Shown in pieces: positions 27,351-37,678 of a stretch of DNA of 64,000 nucleotides. Location: assembly GCF_028863665.1 (NCBI RefSeq), contig NZ_JARBFX010000001.1, positions 372,001 through 436,000 on the forward strand, written 5' to 3'. The notes beneath the pieces are model-generated. The model was given only the letters and a program-made list of their open reading frames with translations, was not told the origin of the DNA and did not search any database. The number at the start of each line of letters is the position of its first letter. The first letter of the stretch is position 1. Source of the stretch: Aquabacter sediminis (GTDB taxonomy: Bacteria > Pseudomonadota > Alphaproteobacteria > Rhizobiales > Xanthobacteraceae). Both the position numbers and the translations under genes were made by a program.

Positions 27351-28351
27351 TCGAGACGCTCCTGACCGACCCCGGCCGCTTTGACTTGGTCCAAGCGGTG
27401 CGGGTGATCGAGGCGGAGGCCGGAACGCAACCCACTGGCCCCGCCGGCGATCCCATCCGCTTCACCGGAGAAGTCTCTCTGCATTATCCGGAGGCGGCGA
27501 TTTCCGACGCGCGGCGAATGGAGAATGGCCAGGTGCGGCTGACCGTGGCGCTGATGGGGCTCACGGGACCGCAGGGCGTCCTGCCCTTCAGCTACACCAC
27601 CCATGCCATCCAGTCCCGTCACCGCAATGACGAGGCCCTCACCGATTTCCTGGACATCTTCCAGCACCGCGCCGTCCGCCTGTTCTGCGCCGCTGCCAGC
27701 AAATACCGCATCGCCTTGGCGCAGGGTCCGGGCGACGGCCACGACGATACCTTCACCACCGTCCTTGAAAGTCTCGCCGGCCTGGGTTTTTCAGCGATGC
27801 ACGGTCGGATGGCGGTGGACCACGGTTCCCTGCTTGGCAATGCTGGCCTGCTGAGCGCGCAGGTGCGGCCCATGGCCGGCCTGCAATCCCTCCTGAGCCG
27901 TGCGCTGGGGGAGCCGGTCACCATCCTTCCCTTCGTCGGCACCTGGCTTGCATTGCCACCCGATGAGCGCACACGGCTCGGCGGCGCTCTCAACCCAGAG
28001 GGGCAACATGCCCGTCTCGGTGGTGGCGCCATGCTGGGAGACCGAGCCTTCGTGGCCCAGCACCATTTTCGCATCGAGATCGGCCCTGTGGATCGGAACC
28101 GCCTTGAGGCCCTGTTGCCGGGGACGCAGGGCGCGTCGCGGGTGCGCGATCTGGTGGAGCTGTATTGCGGCCTGGAATTCTCCTTCGACCTCAATGTGAA
28201 GGTCGCCGCGCCCGAAGTGCCCGCGGCCCGCCTCTCGACCGGCCCCGACGACCCAGGCGCCGCCCGCCTCGGTCAGACGGCATGGCTCCTCGACGGCCCG
28301 AGCCCCATTCCCCGCCACGATGCCGTGTTCCGTCCGAACACTCTCGGCTGA
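27314..28351 (+). CDS. tssG: T6SS baseplate wedge protein TssG (ImpH)
   Basis: A 345-residue ImpH-family protein. The N-terminus RRPHRPVIETLLTDPGRFDL followed by VQAVRVIE is the usual TssG opening, so ATG 27314 is preferred even though it overlaps tssF by 37 bases. A GTG at 27347 in a GTGA junction is the alternative start. Other hallmarks are LTGPQGVLPFSYT and LDIFQHRAVRLFCAA (here FLDIFQHRAVRLFC). Confidence 0.94.
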   Translation: MARTRRRPHRPVIETLLTDPGRFDLVQAVRVIEAEAGTQPTGPAGDPIRFTGEVSLHYPEAAISDARRMENGQVRLTVALMGLTGPQGVLPFSYTTHAIQSRHRNDEALTDFLDIFQHRAVRLFCAAASKYRIALAQGPGDGHDDTFTTVLESLAGLGFSAMHGRMAVDHGSLLGNAGLLSAQVRPMAGLQSLLSRALGEPVTILPFVGTWLALPPDERTRLGGALNPEGQHARLGGGAMLGDRAFVAQHHFRIEIGPVDRNRLEALLPGTQGASRVRDLVELYCGLEFSFDLNVKVAAPEVPAARLSTGPDDPGAARLGQTAWLLDGPSPIPRHDAVFRPNTLG

Positions 28352-28378
28352 CCCTTCATTGATTTAGAGGTCCCCATA

Positions 28379-29935
28379 ATGAGCAACTGGTCGTCCGGCT
28401 ATGTGAGCGACGTTGAATACCTGCCCGGCCTCTATGTGGAACAGGCGCCGGGCCATGTGATTTTGACGTGCCTTCTCAATGGCATCGCGCCGCCCCGCCT
28501 CGGGCCGGATTTCACCTATTGCGAGCTGGGGTGCGGACAGGGGACTACCGCGCTTGTCATCGCCGCCGCCAACCCCACCATCCAGGTGGTGGCGACCGAC
28601 TTCAACCCTGCCCATATCGCCCGCGCCCGCGAGGCGGCGGCGAGCGCGGGCATCCAGAACATCACCTTCCTGGAGCTGAGTTTCGCCGACATGGCGAATG
28701 GCCAGGGCCTCCCGGACTTCGACATGGTGACGCTGCATGGCGTCTGGTCCTGGATCGGCGCGGCGGATCGCGCCCACATCACCGCCTTCCTGGCACGTTG
28801 CCTGAAGCCGGGTGGCGCGGTGTCGCTCTCCTATAACGCCATGCCGGGCTGGACCGCTCTGCTGCCGATGCAACGCCTCCTGGCAAGCCAGGCGGCTCTC
28901 CTGCACGGGCGGTCCGACGATCGGGTCCTGCACGCGCTGGACTTTGCCCGCCGGCTCCAGGACGCCGGCTCCGGCGTCGTGGGCGGACCGGCCCTGCTGG
29001 ACCAGATCCGCACCGGTAGCGGCAAGGTGGCGGCCGCGGATCGGGCGGTCTATCTCGCCCATGAATATCTCAATGCCAATTGGCAGCCCCAATACCACAT
29101 GGATACGGCGGCCCTCCTATCGGAGGCCAAGCTTGCCTTCGTCGGCTCGGCGGCTCTGGTTGAGAATTTCCCCGACCTGAACCTTAAGCCAGAGCAGCGG
29201 ACGCTGCTGGACGAGGTGCCACCCGGTCCCTACCGGGAAACGCTGAAAGACTACATGGTTAACCGCCCGTTCCGGCGCGACGTGTTCGTACGCGGGGCGC
29301 GGCGGTTGTCGGACCGTGAGCGCGACGCGCAACTGGGCGCGTTCGGCCTTGTCCTCACCACCGTGCGGCGTGCCTGCCGCCTGACCTTGGATGTGCCGGT
29401 GGGCACCGCCCAACTGCCGGCCCGCCACTATGAGCCGATCCTCGATGCTCTCGCCACGCGCCCCCACGGCTTGGCTGAGCTTGGTGCGCTGCCGGCTCTG
29501 AAGGACGATCCGGCAGCTCCTTCCCTGGTGGAGATGGCCGGCATCCTTGTCGGCTCGGGCCAGGCCCTGCCAGTGCCCAACGGCCTGTCGTCGGCCTCAA
29601 GCGAACCCGCGCGCCGGCTCAATCGCTCGGCCGCCCGCGCCGTCGCAGAACAGCGCGCAGCGGTGGCGGAGATGGCCTCTCCGCTCACAGGTTCAGGCAC
29701 CACGCTCACCACGGTGGAAGCGCTTGTCTTCGACGCCCTGGCGAATGGCGCGCCGCGCGAGGAGGCCGCCCTCCTCGCCCATATCGCCCCGGCCCTCCTT
29801 GCGTCCAACACGCCCCTCATGCGGGACGGCAAGGTGATCGCCGCGCCGGAAGAGCGTCTCGACGTGGTGCGGGATGCGGTGGGCTGGAGCCTCGAACACC
29901 GCGTGCATCTGTGGGAGGCGATGGGCCTCCTGTAA
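28379..29935 (+). CDS. Methyltransferase with regulatory domain (protein-lysine methyltransferase-like)
   Basis: A 518-residue protein 27 bases after tssG, so probably the last gene of the T6SS transcript. The N-terminal half is a class I SAM methyltransferase (YCELGCGQGTTALVIAAANP near residue 48, VVATDFNPAHI, and LHGVWSWI). The second half matches the methyltransferase regulatory domain type, ending in a winged-helix-like tail (WSLEHRVHLWEAMGLL). From memory, Rickettsia OmpB lysine methyltransferases PKMT1/2 share this architecture. A protein target, perhaps a T6SS or surface protein, is therefore plausible but unproven here. Confidence 0.82.
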   Translation: MSNWSSGYVSDVEYLPGLYVEQAPGHVILTCLLNGIAPPRLGPDFTYCELGCGQGTTALVIAAANPTIQVVATDFNPAHIARAREAAASAGIQNITFLELSFADMANGQGLPDFDMVTLHGVWSWIGAADRAHITAFLARCLKPGGAVSLSYNAMPGWTALLPMQRLLASQAALLHGRSDDRVLHALDFARRLQDAGSGVVGGPALLDQIRTGSGKVAAADRAVYLAHEYLNANWQPQYHMDTAALLSEAKLAFVGSAALVENFPDLNLKPEQRTLLDEVPPGPYRETLKDYMVNRPFRRDVFVRGARRLSDRERDAQLGAFGLVLTTVRRACRLTLDVPVGTAQLPARHYEPILDALATRPHGLAELGALPALKDDPAAPSLVEMAGILVGSGQALPVPNGLSSASSEPARRLNRSAARAVAEQRAAVAEMASPLTGSGTTLTTVEALVFDALANGAPREEAALLAHIAPALLASNTPLMRDGKVIAAPEERLDVVRDAVGWSLEHRVHLWEAMGLL

Positions 29936-29968
29936 GCCTTGCACCAGCGTCATTGTTGCAGCGCAAGA

Positions 29969-29998
29969 TTGACAGAAAATTCCTTCATGGCCCATGCT
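29969..29998 (+). promoter_or_regulatory. Putative sigma-70 promoter of thiC
   Basis: A perfect -35 hexamer TTGACA at 29969-29974 is followed after 18 bases by CATGCT (29993-29998), a moderate -10. The predicted start of transcription, near 30005, falls just before the TPP aptamer, which is the expected place. Confidence 0.5.
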
Positions 29999-30010
29999 GG
30001 CATTATTCCA

Positions 30011-30122
30011 AGGGGAGCCCTGCGAGGGGGCTGAGAGATCGCCTTCCGGTTTGGTCGTCATGACCACCGGCGCCGCGATGACCCTTCGAACCTGATCCGG
30101 GTCATGCCGGCGAAGGGATCGG
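30011..30122 (+). promoter_or_regulatory. TPP riboswitch (THI element) controlling thiC
   Basis: The conserved THI-box segments are all visible: the 5' strand AGGGGAGCCC, the CTGAGA signature at about 30031, then GACCCTTCGAACCTGATCCG and GGTCATGCCGGCGAAGGGAT. A 30-base variable arm separates the two halves. Binding of thiamine pyrophosphate should repress thiC. The expression platform appears to be the hairpin annotated at 30188-30223. Confidence 0.95.
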
Positions 30123-30187
30123 AACCAGCCCAGGCCAGTGCTCCCGGTGGGAGTCGTTCGGGGTAAACCGCCTCCTGAAGCTCATCC

Positions 30188-32090
<1,903 letters not shown>

Positions 32091-32134
32091 AACAGGCCGG
32101 GCTCATTCCGGTGGGGATGAGCCCCCAAATGAGC

Positions 32135-32170
32135 AAAGCCCGCGCCGGTCTGACCTGCGCGGGCTTTTTC
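32135..32170 (+). terminator. Rho-independent terminator of thiC
   Basis: AAAGCCCGCGC pairs perfectly with GCGCGGGCTTT over 11 base pairs with an 11-base loop, followed by TTC. It lies 45 bases after the thiC stop and, with its A-run on the other side, may also serve the minus-strand gene that ends at 32203. Confidence 0.85.
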
Positions 32171-32202
32171 TTGGGCTGGCTTGGGGCTGGCTTGGGTTCA
32201 GC

Positions 32203-33159
32203 TCAGGCGCCGGCGGCAGCGCGGCGCTTGCGCATCAGTTCCGCCAACGCATCGTCATGGTCGGACGGGAGCGCCACATTGACGGTCACGAGCAAATCGC
32301 CATGGCCACCGGCCGCCTTGGGCAGCCCCTTGCCGCGCAAGCGGAAAGTGCGGCCGCCAGACGTCCAGGCCGGAATGTTCAAATCCACCGCGCCGGACAG
32401 GGTCGGCACCCGCACCTTGGCACCGAGCACCGCATCCTCCAGCGGGACCGGCGCCTCGTAGCGGATGTCCTCGCCCTCGCGCTTATAGGTGGCGTGGGGC
32501 GCATAGGAGATGGTCACATAGGCATCGCCCGGCGCGCCGCCCATGGGGCTCGGCTCGCCCTGACCTTTCATCCGCATGCGGTGGCCTTCCAGCGTGCCGG
32601 CGGCGATCTTCACCTCCACCTGCTTCCCGTTGGGCAGCACCACGCGCTTGGTGGCGCCGTGCACCGCCTCCTCGTAGGTGACCGAAAGCGTCAGCTCGGT
32701 GTCTGCGCCCGCCTGGGGGGTGAAACCACCGCCAGCCGACCGGCGCTGCCGGCCGAAGCCGCCGAAGATATCGCCCAGATCCTCAAAGGCAGCGCCCGCG
32801 CCACGCGGACGGCCCTGTCGGCGGACGCCTTCCGGACCAAAGGAAAAGCTCTCGAAAATGGTGTCGCCGTCGAAACCGGAAAAGCCGCCGGGTCCCCGCC
32901 CGCCGCCGCCGAAGCCGGCGAAGTCGTGCATCTTGGGCTTGCCCTCGGCATCGATCTCGCCGCGGTCATACTGGCCGCGCTTGTCCTTGTCGGACAAGAT
33001 CTCATAGGCGGAGTTCAACTCCGCGAACTTGTCCTGCGCCTTCGGATCGTCCTTGTTGGCGTCAGGATGCAGCTTCTTCGCCAGACGCCGATAGGCGCGC
33101 TTGATCTCGGCTTCGTCGGCGCCCTTGGCAACGCCGAGGATGTCGTATGGATCGCGCAT
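32203..33159 (-). CDS. Class B DnaJ-type co-chaperone (CbpA-like)
   Basis: A 318-residue Hsp40 co-chaperone. Residues 1-66 form the J-domain with the essential HPD at 31-33, followed by a Gly/Phe-rich linker (about 70-150) and the DnaJ C-terminal substrate-binding domains ([25 protein letters not shown]). The CxxCxGxG zinc-finger repeats of true DnaJ are absent, so it is CbpA/DjlA-like class B. It should stimulate DnaK. The minus-strand lipoprotein gene ends 82 bases upstream of its start. Confidence 0.93.
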   Translation of the reverse strand: MRDPYDILGVAKGADEAEIKRAYRRLAKKLHPDANKDDPKAQDKFAELNSAYEILSDKDKRGQYDRGEIDAEGKPKMHDFAGFGGGGRGPGGFSGFDGDTIFESFSFGPEGVRRQGRPRGAGAAFEDLGDIFGGFGRQRRSAGGGFTPQAGADTELTLSVTYEEAVHGATKRVVLPNGKQVEVKIAAGTLEGHRMRMKGQGEPSPMGGAPGDAYVTISYAPHATYKREGEDIRYEAPVPLEDAVLGAKVRVPTLSGAVDLNIPAWTSGGRTFRLRGKGLPKAAGGHGDLLVTVNVALPSDHDDALAELMRKRRAAAGA

Positions 33160-33241
33160 GAATTCTCACCTCTGGGTCCCCGCTCGCGGGGGACCGCACC
33201 CGTCATTTGGGGGTGATGTTGCCCGATTGCAACGCCCCTGC

Positions 33242-33682
33242 TCAAGCGCGTCCGAGAACCCTGACCTGCGACAGACTGGTCTCGCCCTTGCCGTCCTTGC
33301 ACGCCTCGCCCTGGATCCAATGTTCGCCCGTGGTGTCGACGAGGCCGATGCGGAAGTCGCGGCAGCCATTGTCCTTCACGGCCCCGAGCGGGGTCGCGGT
33401 TCCGCGCGCACCCGTCGCCGGGTTGTCCCACGGCATGCTTGCGCCGGCCTCGCGCACCTGGAGCGCCTGCGCGAGCGCCATCTTGGCATGGGACCAGTCG
33501 CTGGCGCCAATCCCCTGGGGCACGGGCCCCTCAGGCACAGGAGCCGAAACCGTCTGTGGCTTGAGCGAGCCCGTCACCACAGGGTCCGCATCCAGCATGG
33601 ACAGAGTGCCGCACCCGCTGATGCCCGCCACCGCCAGCAGGCCCACTGCGCCCTTCAGGCACGAGCGCGCCGCTGGGCGCAA
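33242..33682 (-). CDS. Small lipoprotein, surface-antigen-like (RT0821/Lpp0805 type)
   Basis: The coding frame ends at 33242. The start is uncertain. A TTG at 33682, about 10 bases after an AAGGG, gives a 146-residue protein with a compact signal and lipobox (AVAGISGC, Cys near residue 25). A GTG at 33751 or an ATG at 33796 would place an atypical Arg-rich stretch before the signal, and the latter would overlap pdxH. The mature part resembles proteins annotated as RT0821/Lpp0805-type surface proteins ([22 protein letters not shown]). Function is unknown; it is probably attached to the outer membrane. Confidence 0.7.
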   Translation of the reverse strand: MRPAARSCLKGAVGLLAVAGISGCGTLSMLDADPVVTGSLKPQTVSAPVPEGPVPQGIGASDWSHAKMALAQALQVREAGASMPWDNPATGARGTATPLGAVKDNGCRDFRIGLVDTTGEHWIQGEACKDGKGETSLSQVRVLGRA

Positions 33683-33768
33683 GCGCCCAATACCCTTATA
33701 TAGGCCCGATCTCGCACGGCCGTACGCCGCACAGACTTGATGACGCGACACGGGAAGGGCCCCCAGAC

Positions 33769-34407
33769 ATGACCGACGCCACCAAAGAAGCCCCAAATCC
33801 CTTAACGTCCGGTGATTTCACCCTTGCCGACGAACCATTTCGTCTTTTTTCTGAATGGCTTTCGGATGCACAGCGCTCGGAGCCCAACGATCCAAACGCC
33901 ATGACCTTGGCGACCGTGGACGAGACCGGCCTTCCCGACGCCCGCATGGTGCTGCTGAAGGGCCTCGACGAACGGGGATTCGTCTTCTTCACCAACACCG
34001 AGAGCGCCAAGGGCCGGGAACTGGCGGGCAACCCTAAGGCGGCCTTGGTGTTCCATTGGAAGTCGCTGCGCCGCCAGGTGCGGGTGCGTGGGCCGGTGGA
34101 ACAGGTCACCGAGCAGGAGGCGGACGACTATTTCGCCACCCGCCCTCGCCTCTCCCAGATCGGCGCCTGGGCAAGCCGGCAGTCACGCCCCCTGGAGGGT
34201 CGATTCGCGCTGGAAGCGGCGGTTGCCACCACGACGGCCAGATATGCCATCGGCACCGTGCCCCGCCCGCCCCATTGGACCGGGTTTCGGATCGTGCCCG
34301 TGGCGGTGGAATTCTGGCACGATCGCCCGTTCCGTCTGCACGACCGCGTGGTCTTCCGGCGGACCTCGGCGGACACCCCCTGGGAACGTACGCGCCTCTT
34401 CCCCTGA
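33769..34407 (+). CDS. pdxH: Pyridoxamine 5'-phosphate oxidase PdxH
   Basis: PdxH oxidises pyridoxamine or pyridoxine 5'-phosphate to pyridoxal 5'-phosphate using FMN. The 212-residue protein has the FMN-binding split-barrel signatures [18 protein letters not shown] and [16 protein letters not shown]. The C-terminal signature [17 protein letters not shown] and the closing WERTRLFP are also present. It is transcribed away from the lipoprotein gene and is followed 33 bases later by an SDR gene. Confidence 0.97.
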   Translation: MTDATKEAPNPLTSGDFTLADEPFRLFSEWLSDAQRSEPNDPNAMTLATVDETGLPDARMVLLKGLDERGFVFFTNTESAKGRELAGNPKAALVFHWKSLRRQVRVRGPVEQVTEQEADDYFATRPRLSQIGAWASRQSRPLEGRFALEAAVATTTARYAIGTVPRPPHWTGFRIVPVAVEFWHDRPFRLHDRVVFRRTSADTPWERTRLFP

Positions 34408-34440
34408 TTCCGGCGCCAGCGCTCTTTTCTCATTCACAGG

Positions 34441-35202
34441 ATGCACCCGACCATGCCCCCCGCCTCCAACCAGCCTCCGCGCATCATGCTGTTGACCGGC
34501 GCCTCCCGGGGGATCGGGCATGCGACGGTGAAGCGGTTCTCCAGCGCGGGATGGCGGGTCATCACCTGCTCGCGCCATCCCTTTCCCGAGCAATGCCCCT
34601 GGGCCGCAGGGCCGGAGGACCATATCCAGGTGGACCTGTCGAACGCCGACAACACCCTGGAGGCGGTCGCAGAAATCAAGAGCCGGCTGCCGGACGGGGA
34701 ACTTCATGCCCTGGTCAACAATGCCGGCATCTCGCCCAAAGGGGCCGATGGGGCACGGCTGGGCACGCTGGAGACGGAATGGGCAACCTGGACCCAGGTG
34801 TTCCAGGTGAATTTCTTCGCGCCCATCCTCCTCGCCCGGGGATTGAAGGATGAGTTGTGCAAGGCCAAAGGGTCGATCGTGAATGTCACGTCGATCGCCG
34901 GGTCCCGGGTGCACCCCTTTGCCGGGGCCGCCTATGGGACGTCGAAGGCGGCTTTGGCCGGGCTCACGCGGGAAATGGCGCGAGACTTCGGCCCCATCGG
35001 CGTCCGCGTGAATGCCATCGCCCCGGGCGAGATCGACACCGCCATCCTGTCCCCCGGCACGGAAAAGATCGTGGCCGAGATTCCCATGCGTCGTCTCGGA
35101 ACGCCCGACGAGGTGGCGAAGATCATCTATGTGCTGTGCACGGAGACCTCCTCCTACCTCAATGGGGCGGAGATCCACATCGATGGCGGGCAGGCGGTCT
35201 GA
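34441..35202 (+). CDS. Short-chain dehydrogenase/reductase
   Basis: A 253-residue classical SDR. The NAD(P)-binding TGASRGIG lies near residue 18, NNAG near residue 93, the catalytic Ser in VTSIAG, and the YxxxK pair in YGTSKAALAG. The C-terminal IHIDGGQAV is typical of FabG-like enzymes. The substrate cannot be told from sequence. It starts 33 bases after pdxH and may share its transcript, and it ends 4 bases from the convergent corA stop. Confidence 0.88.
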   Translation: MHPTMPPASNQPPRIMLLTGASRGIGHATVKRFSSAGWRVITCSRHPFPEQCPWAAGPEDHIQVDLSNADNTLEAVAEIKSRLPDGELHALVNNAGISPKGADGARLGTLETEWATWTQVFQVNFFAPILLARGLKDELCKAKGSIVNVTSIAGSRVHPFAGAAYGTSKAALAGLTREMARDFGPIGVRVNAIAPGEIDTAILSPGTEKIVAEIPMRRLGTPDEVAKIIYVLCTETSSYLNGAEIHIDGGQAV

Positions 35203-35206
35203 ACGG

Positions 35207-36184
35207 CTAAAGCCAGCCGCGCCACTTGAAGAAGAGGTAGGGCGTGATCGCGGATACGGCCATGGCCGTCAGCGCCAGGGGATATCCGATGGCGGCGTGA
35301 AGCTCCGGCATGTGCTGGAAATTCATGCCGTAAATGGAAGCGATCAGGGTCGGCGGCATAAGGACCACCGAGAGCACGGCAAAAATCTTGATGATGTTGT
35401 TCTGCTCGAGGCTGACCATGCCGATGGTCCCATCCAGCAGGAATTGCAGCTTGTTCGCCAGGAAACTGGCATAGTCGGCCAGCCCGCCCACATCGCGATG
35501 CATGGACTTCAGGGCCGAGCGCTGCTCCTTGGGGATGGGCGGCACCTCCTCAAGCTCAGCCCCGAGGAAGGCCAGCATGCGGGTGAGAGACGACAGGCTC
35601 TCCCGCGCATAGGAGGTCAGGCCTTCCTTGCGACCCACCTGGGTGAGGATGTCGCGATACTGCCGATTGTCCTTCGGCCCCTCCGCTCGCTCGAAGACGC
35701 GCTTCGACAGAAGCTCGATTTCGGCCGCGCAATGCTCCAGCACGTCTGCTGTGCGATCGATGATTGTGTCGAGCAATTCGAAAAGCAGGACCTCGCCGGT
35801 GACACGAACGGGGCACGCCTTCTGCATGCGCTGCACCAGCACCGCGAAGGGCCGCGGCTCCGCGTAGCGGACGGTGACCAGTGTGCCATTGACCAGAATG
35901 AATGTGACCGGCGTGACCGATGGCGCATCGGTCATCGCCCCGGACAGGACGGACAACGTCATGTAGCGCGCCCCGCCCTGCACATAGAGCCGGCTCGACG
36001 GCTCGATTTCCTGCATTTCCTCGCGCGTCGGGATCTCCACCCCGACGGCGGCCTCAACCCGGTCATCCTCGTCATCCACCGGCGACACGAGGTCAAGCCA
36101 GACGGCATCCGAGGGGGCCGCATCCTGCGGACCCACGACCTGGGACTTTAGAACCCCATCCTGGGCGATATAGGCAACGAGCAT
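35207..36184 (-). CDS. corA: CorA-family magnesium/cobalt transporter
   Basis: A 325-residue CorA protein that forms a pentameric inner-membrane channel for Mg2+. The long cytoplasmic N-terminal domain is followed by two C-terminal membrane helices, with the pore signature YGMNF between them (near residue 290) and a short lysine/arginine-rich cytoplasmic end (FFKWRGWL). The length is normal. Its 3' end nearly abuts the convergent SDR gene. Confidence 0.95.
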   Translation of the reverse strand: MLVAYIAQDGVLKSQVVGPQDAAPSDAVWLDLVSPVDDEDDRVEAAVGVEIPTREEMQEIEPSSRLYVQGGARYMTLSVLSGAMTDAPSVTPVTFILVNGTLVTVRYAEPRPFAVLVQRMQKACPVRVTGEVLLFELLDTIIDRTADVLEHCAAEIELLSKRVFERAEGPKDNRQYRDILTQVGRKEGLTSYARESLSSLTRMLAFLGAELEEVPPIPKEQRSALKSMHRDVGGLADYASFLANKLQFLLDGTIGMVSLEQNNIIKIFAVLSVVLMPPTLIASIYGMNFQHMPELHAAIGYPLALTAMAVSAITPYLFFKWRGWL

Positions 36185-36275
36185 CTACCGAATTCCACTC
36201 CGGTTCCGGCGCGCACGCGGCTATCGCTGGGAGGTTCGGGCATCGCCCCTGGCATCGATGCGCCAGGGCGTGCGA

Positions 36276-36482
36276 TCAGCCCGCGAAATAATCGAGGTCG
36301 CGAAGGGTTACGACCTTGTTCTGCTTGGCGGCGGCAGCAGCCTTGGTGTCGCCGGCATAACGGGCGGCGGCAGCCACGGCGGTGATGCCGATATCGCGCC
36401 ACTGGCTGACCTGGGCGGCGTGACGCTCCTGGTGGGACTCGGGTCGGGCCTGCTGCTGCTGGCTCGGTTGAGACTGGTCCAT
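36276..36482 (-). CDS. Small hypothetical protein
   Basis: A 68-residue protein from ATG 36482, chosen because an AGAAAGG site lies 5 bases upstream. It has a Gln/Ser-rich N-terminus, a His/Arg/Glu segment and an Ala-rich helix (ITAVAAAARYAG), ending in LRDLDYFAG. There is no signal peptide or known motif. An upstream ATG at 36560 would add 26 residues without support. Confidence 0.55.
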   Translation of the reverse strand: MDQSQPSQQQQARPESHQERHAAQVSQWRDIGITAVAAAARYAGDTKAAAAAKQNKVVTLRDLDYFAG

Positions 36483-36793
36483 CTTACCTTTCTCCGTAAT
36501 GGGCGCACTGCCTAAGTCAGATGCGCCTTGCTGTGAAGACCCCTCACAGATGGTGAGCAACTGCGTCGAAACTGTGCAAACGCAGGGGCGTCACCAAGGT
36601 CTTACTGCGTGAGCATCGCCCAAAGCTTGCAATGCCGTCTTAACGGAATGCGAAGGGGAAACCGTGAGACATTTTTGCCACGCTCTTACCGCACTGCATC
36701 GTGGCGCGTTTGCGGCCTCTTCAAGGCTGCGACGCATTCCGGTAATCCATTCGCCACGAGTTGATTCCGTTCACCATAATTCACGAGGCGGTC
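36483..36793. other. Intergenic region between the small gene and the L,D-transpeptidase gene
   Basis: These 311 bases separate two divergently transcribed genes and should contain both promoters. They are slightly less GC-rich than the neighbours. I see no convincing promoter hexamers, RNA structure, or coding frame with a start and ribosome site. Confidence 0.5.
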
Positions 36794-37396
36794 ATGACGA
36801 TGCGGACGGTCCCGGCTGTTCTGCTCGCGGTTTTGTTGGCAGGCTGTGTCACGGAGACCCCATCTCCGGCCCCTGAAGCCGCGCTAAAGCCTCGGGACAA
36901 GCAGCTTCTCGCCAATGCGCCATACGCCCGGGTGAAGCCCGAAGGCCAGTATGCGCGCCATATCGTCGAGTATAAGGGCTCCGAGAAGCCGGGAACGGTC
37001 ATTGTCGATACCGACAAGAAGTTCCTGTACCTCGTGCAGGCCGATGGTACCGCCATTCGCTACGGCGTGACGGTGGGCGAGGAAGGCCTCGCCTTCCACG
37101 GCACTGCCAAGGTGGGCCGCAAGGCGGAATGGCCGAGCTGGACTCCCACCCCGGAGATCCACCAGCGCATCTCCGGTCTGCCGTCCTATGTGGGGCCTGG
37201 TCCGCACAACCCAATGGGCGCGCGGGCGCTGTACCTCTACCAGGGGTCGAAAGATACGCTGTTCCGCATCCACGGCACGAACCAACCCGAATATCTGGGC
37301 CAGGCCATCTCCTCCGGCTGCATCCGCATGCTGAACGAGGACGTGATCGATCTTTACAACCGCGTGCCCAACGGCGCGACGGTGGTTGTTCTCTGA
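36794..37396 (+). CDS. L,D-transpeptidase lipoprotein (YkuD family)
   Basis: A 200-residue YkuD-domain enzyme expected to make 3-3 peptidoglycan crosslinks or attach proteins to the wall. From ATG 36794 a short signal ends in the lipobox LLAGC, so it is probably lipid-anchored. The catalytic signature is complete: HGTNQPEYLG followed by SSGCIRM with the nucleophilic Cys and Arg. A TTG at 36761 is the only upstream start and would lengthen the signal region. A terminator follows at 37421. Confidence 0.93.
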   Translation: MTMRTVPAVLLAVLLAGCVTETPSPAPEAALKPRDKQLLANAPYARVKPEGQYARHIVEYKGSEKPGTVIVDTDKKFLYLVQADGTAIRYGVTVGEEGLAFHGTAKVGRKAEWPSWTPTPEIHQRISGLPSYVGPGPHNPMGARALYLYQGSKDTLFRIHGTNQPEYLGQAISSGCIRMLNEDVIDLYNRVPNGATVVVL

Positions 37397-37420
37397 GGGT
37401 TCACCCTTCAGGGGCTGGGG

Positions 37421-37462
37421 AAGTGGCCGATGCTCCTTGCGGGCATCGGCCACTTTGTTTTT
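37421..37462 (+). terminator. Rho-independent terminator after the L,D-transpeptidase
   Basis: AAGTGGCCGATGC pairs perfectly with GCATCGGCCACTT over 13 base pairs and is followed by TGTTTTT. It lies 25 bases downstream of the transpeptidase stop. Confidence 0.9.
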
Positions 37463-37625
37463 GCGCGTGCCGCTGAGCGTCGAGATGGCGTGAGTGCCCG
37501 GGTCGACGCCTGGGTGCGATCCGCCGTCCGCTTTTTAAATCAAAGTCTTCCAAGAAATTTCTGATGCGCCGCGAGAGGTCGCCCGACGTCCGCGCTCGGC
37601 GCATGCCGTCGACCAGGTGCGGCCA

Positions 37626-37678
37626 TACGGGGGAATCACCCCCCTTGGCACCTTACGGGGGGGATCACCCCCCCTTGG
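37626..37678. repeat. Two tandem G-run/C-run hairpin repeats at the 3' end of the extensin-like gene
   Basis: Two near-identical units, 37626-37648 and 37654-37678, each read TAC, a run of 5 or 7 G, a short ATCA-type loop, 6 or 7 C, then TTGG. Each can form a perfect G/C hairpin. The second unit contains the stop codon of the minus-strand gene (37665-37667), and the first lies just downstream. They could act as terminators or 3'-end stabilisers, and the homopolymer runs are prone to slippage. Confidence 0.75.

Noticed and set aside
33160-33241. Hairpin GTCCCCGC/GCGGGGGAC between the lipoprotein and dnaJ-like genes as a terminator
   Set aside because: It lacks a T-run in the direction of transcription and the genes may be cotranscribed; support is too weak to annotate.
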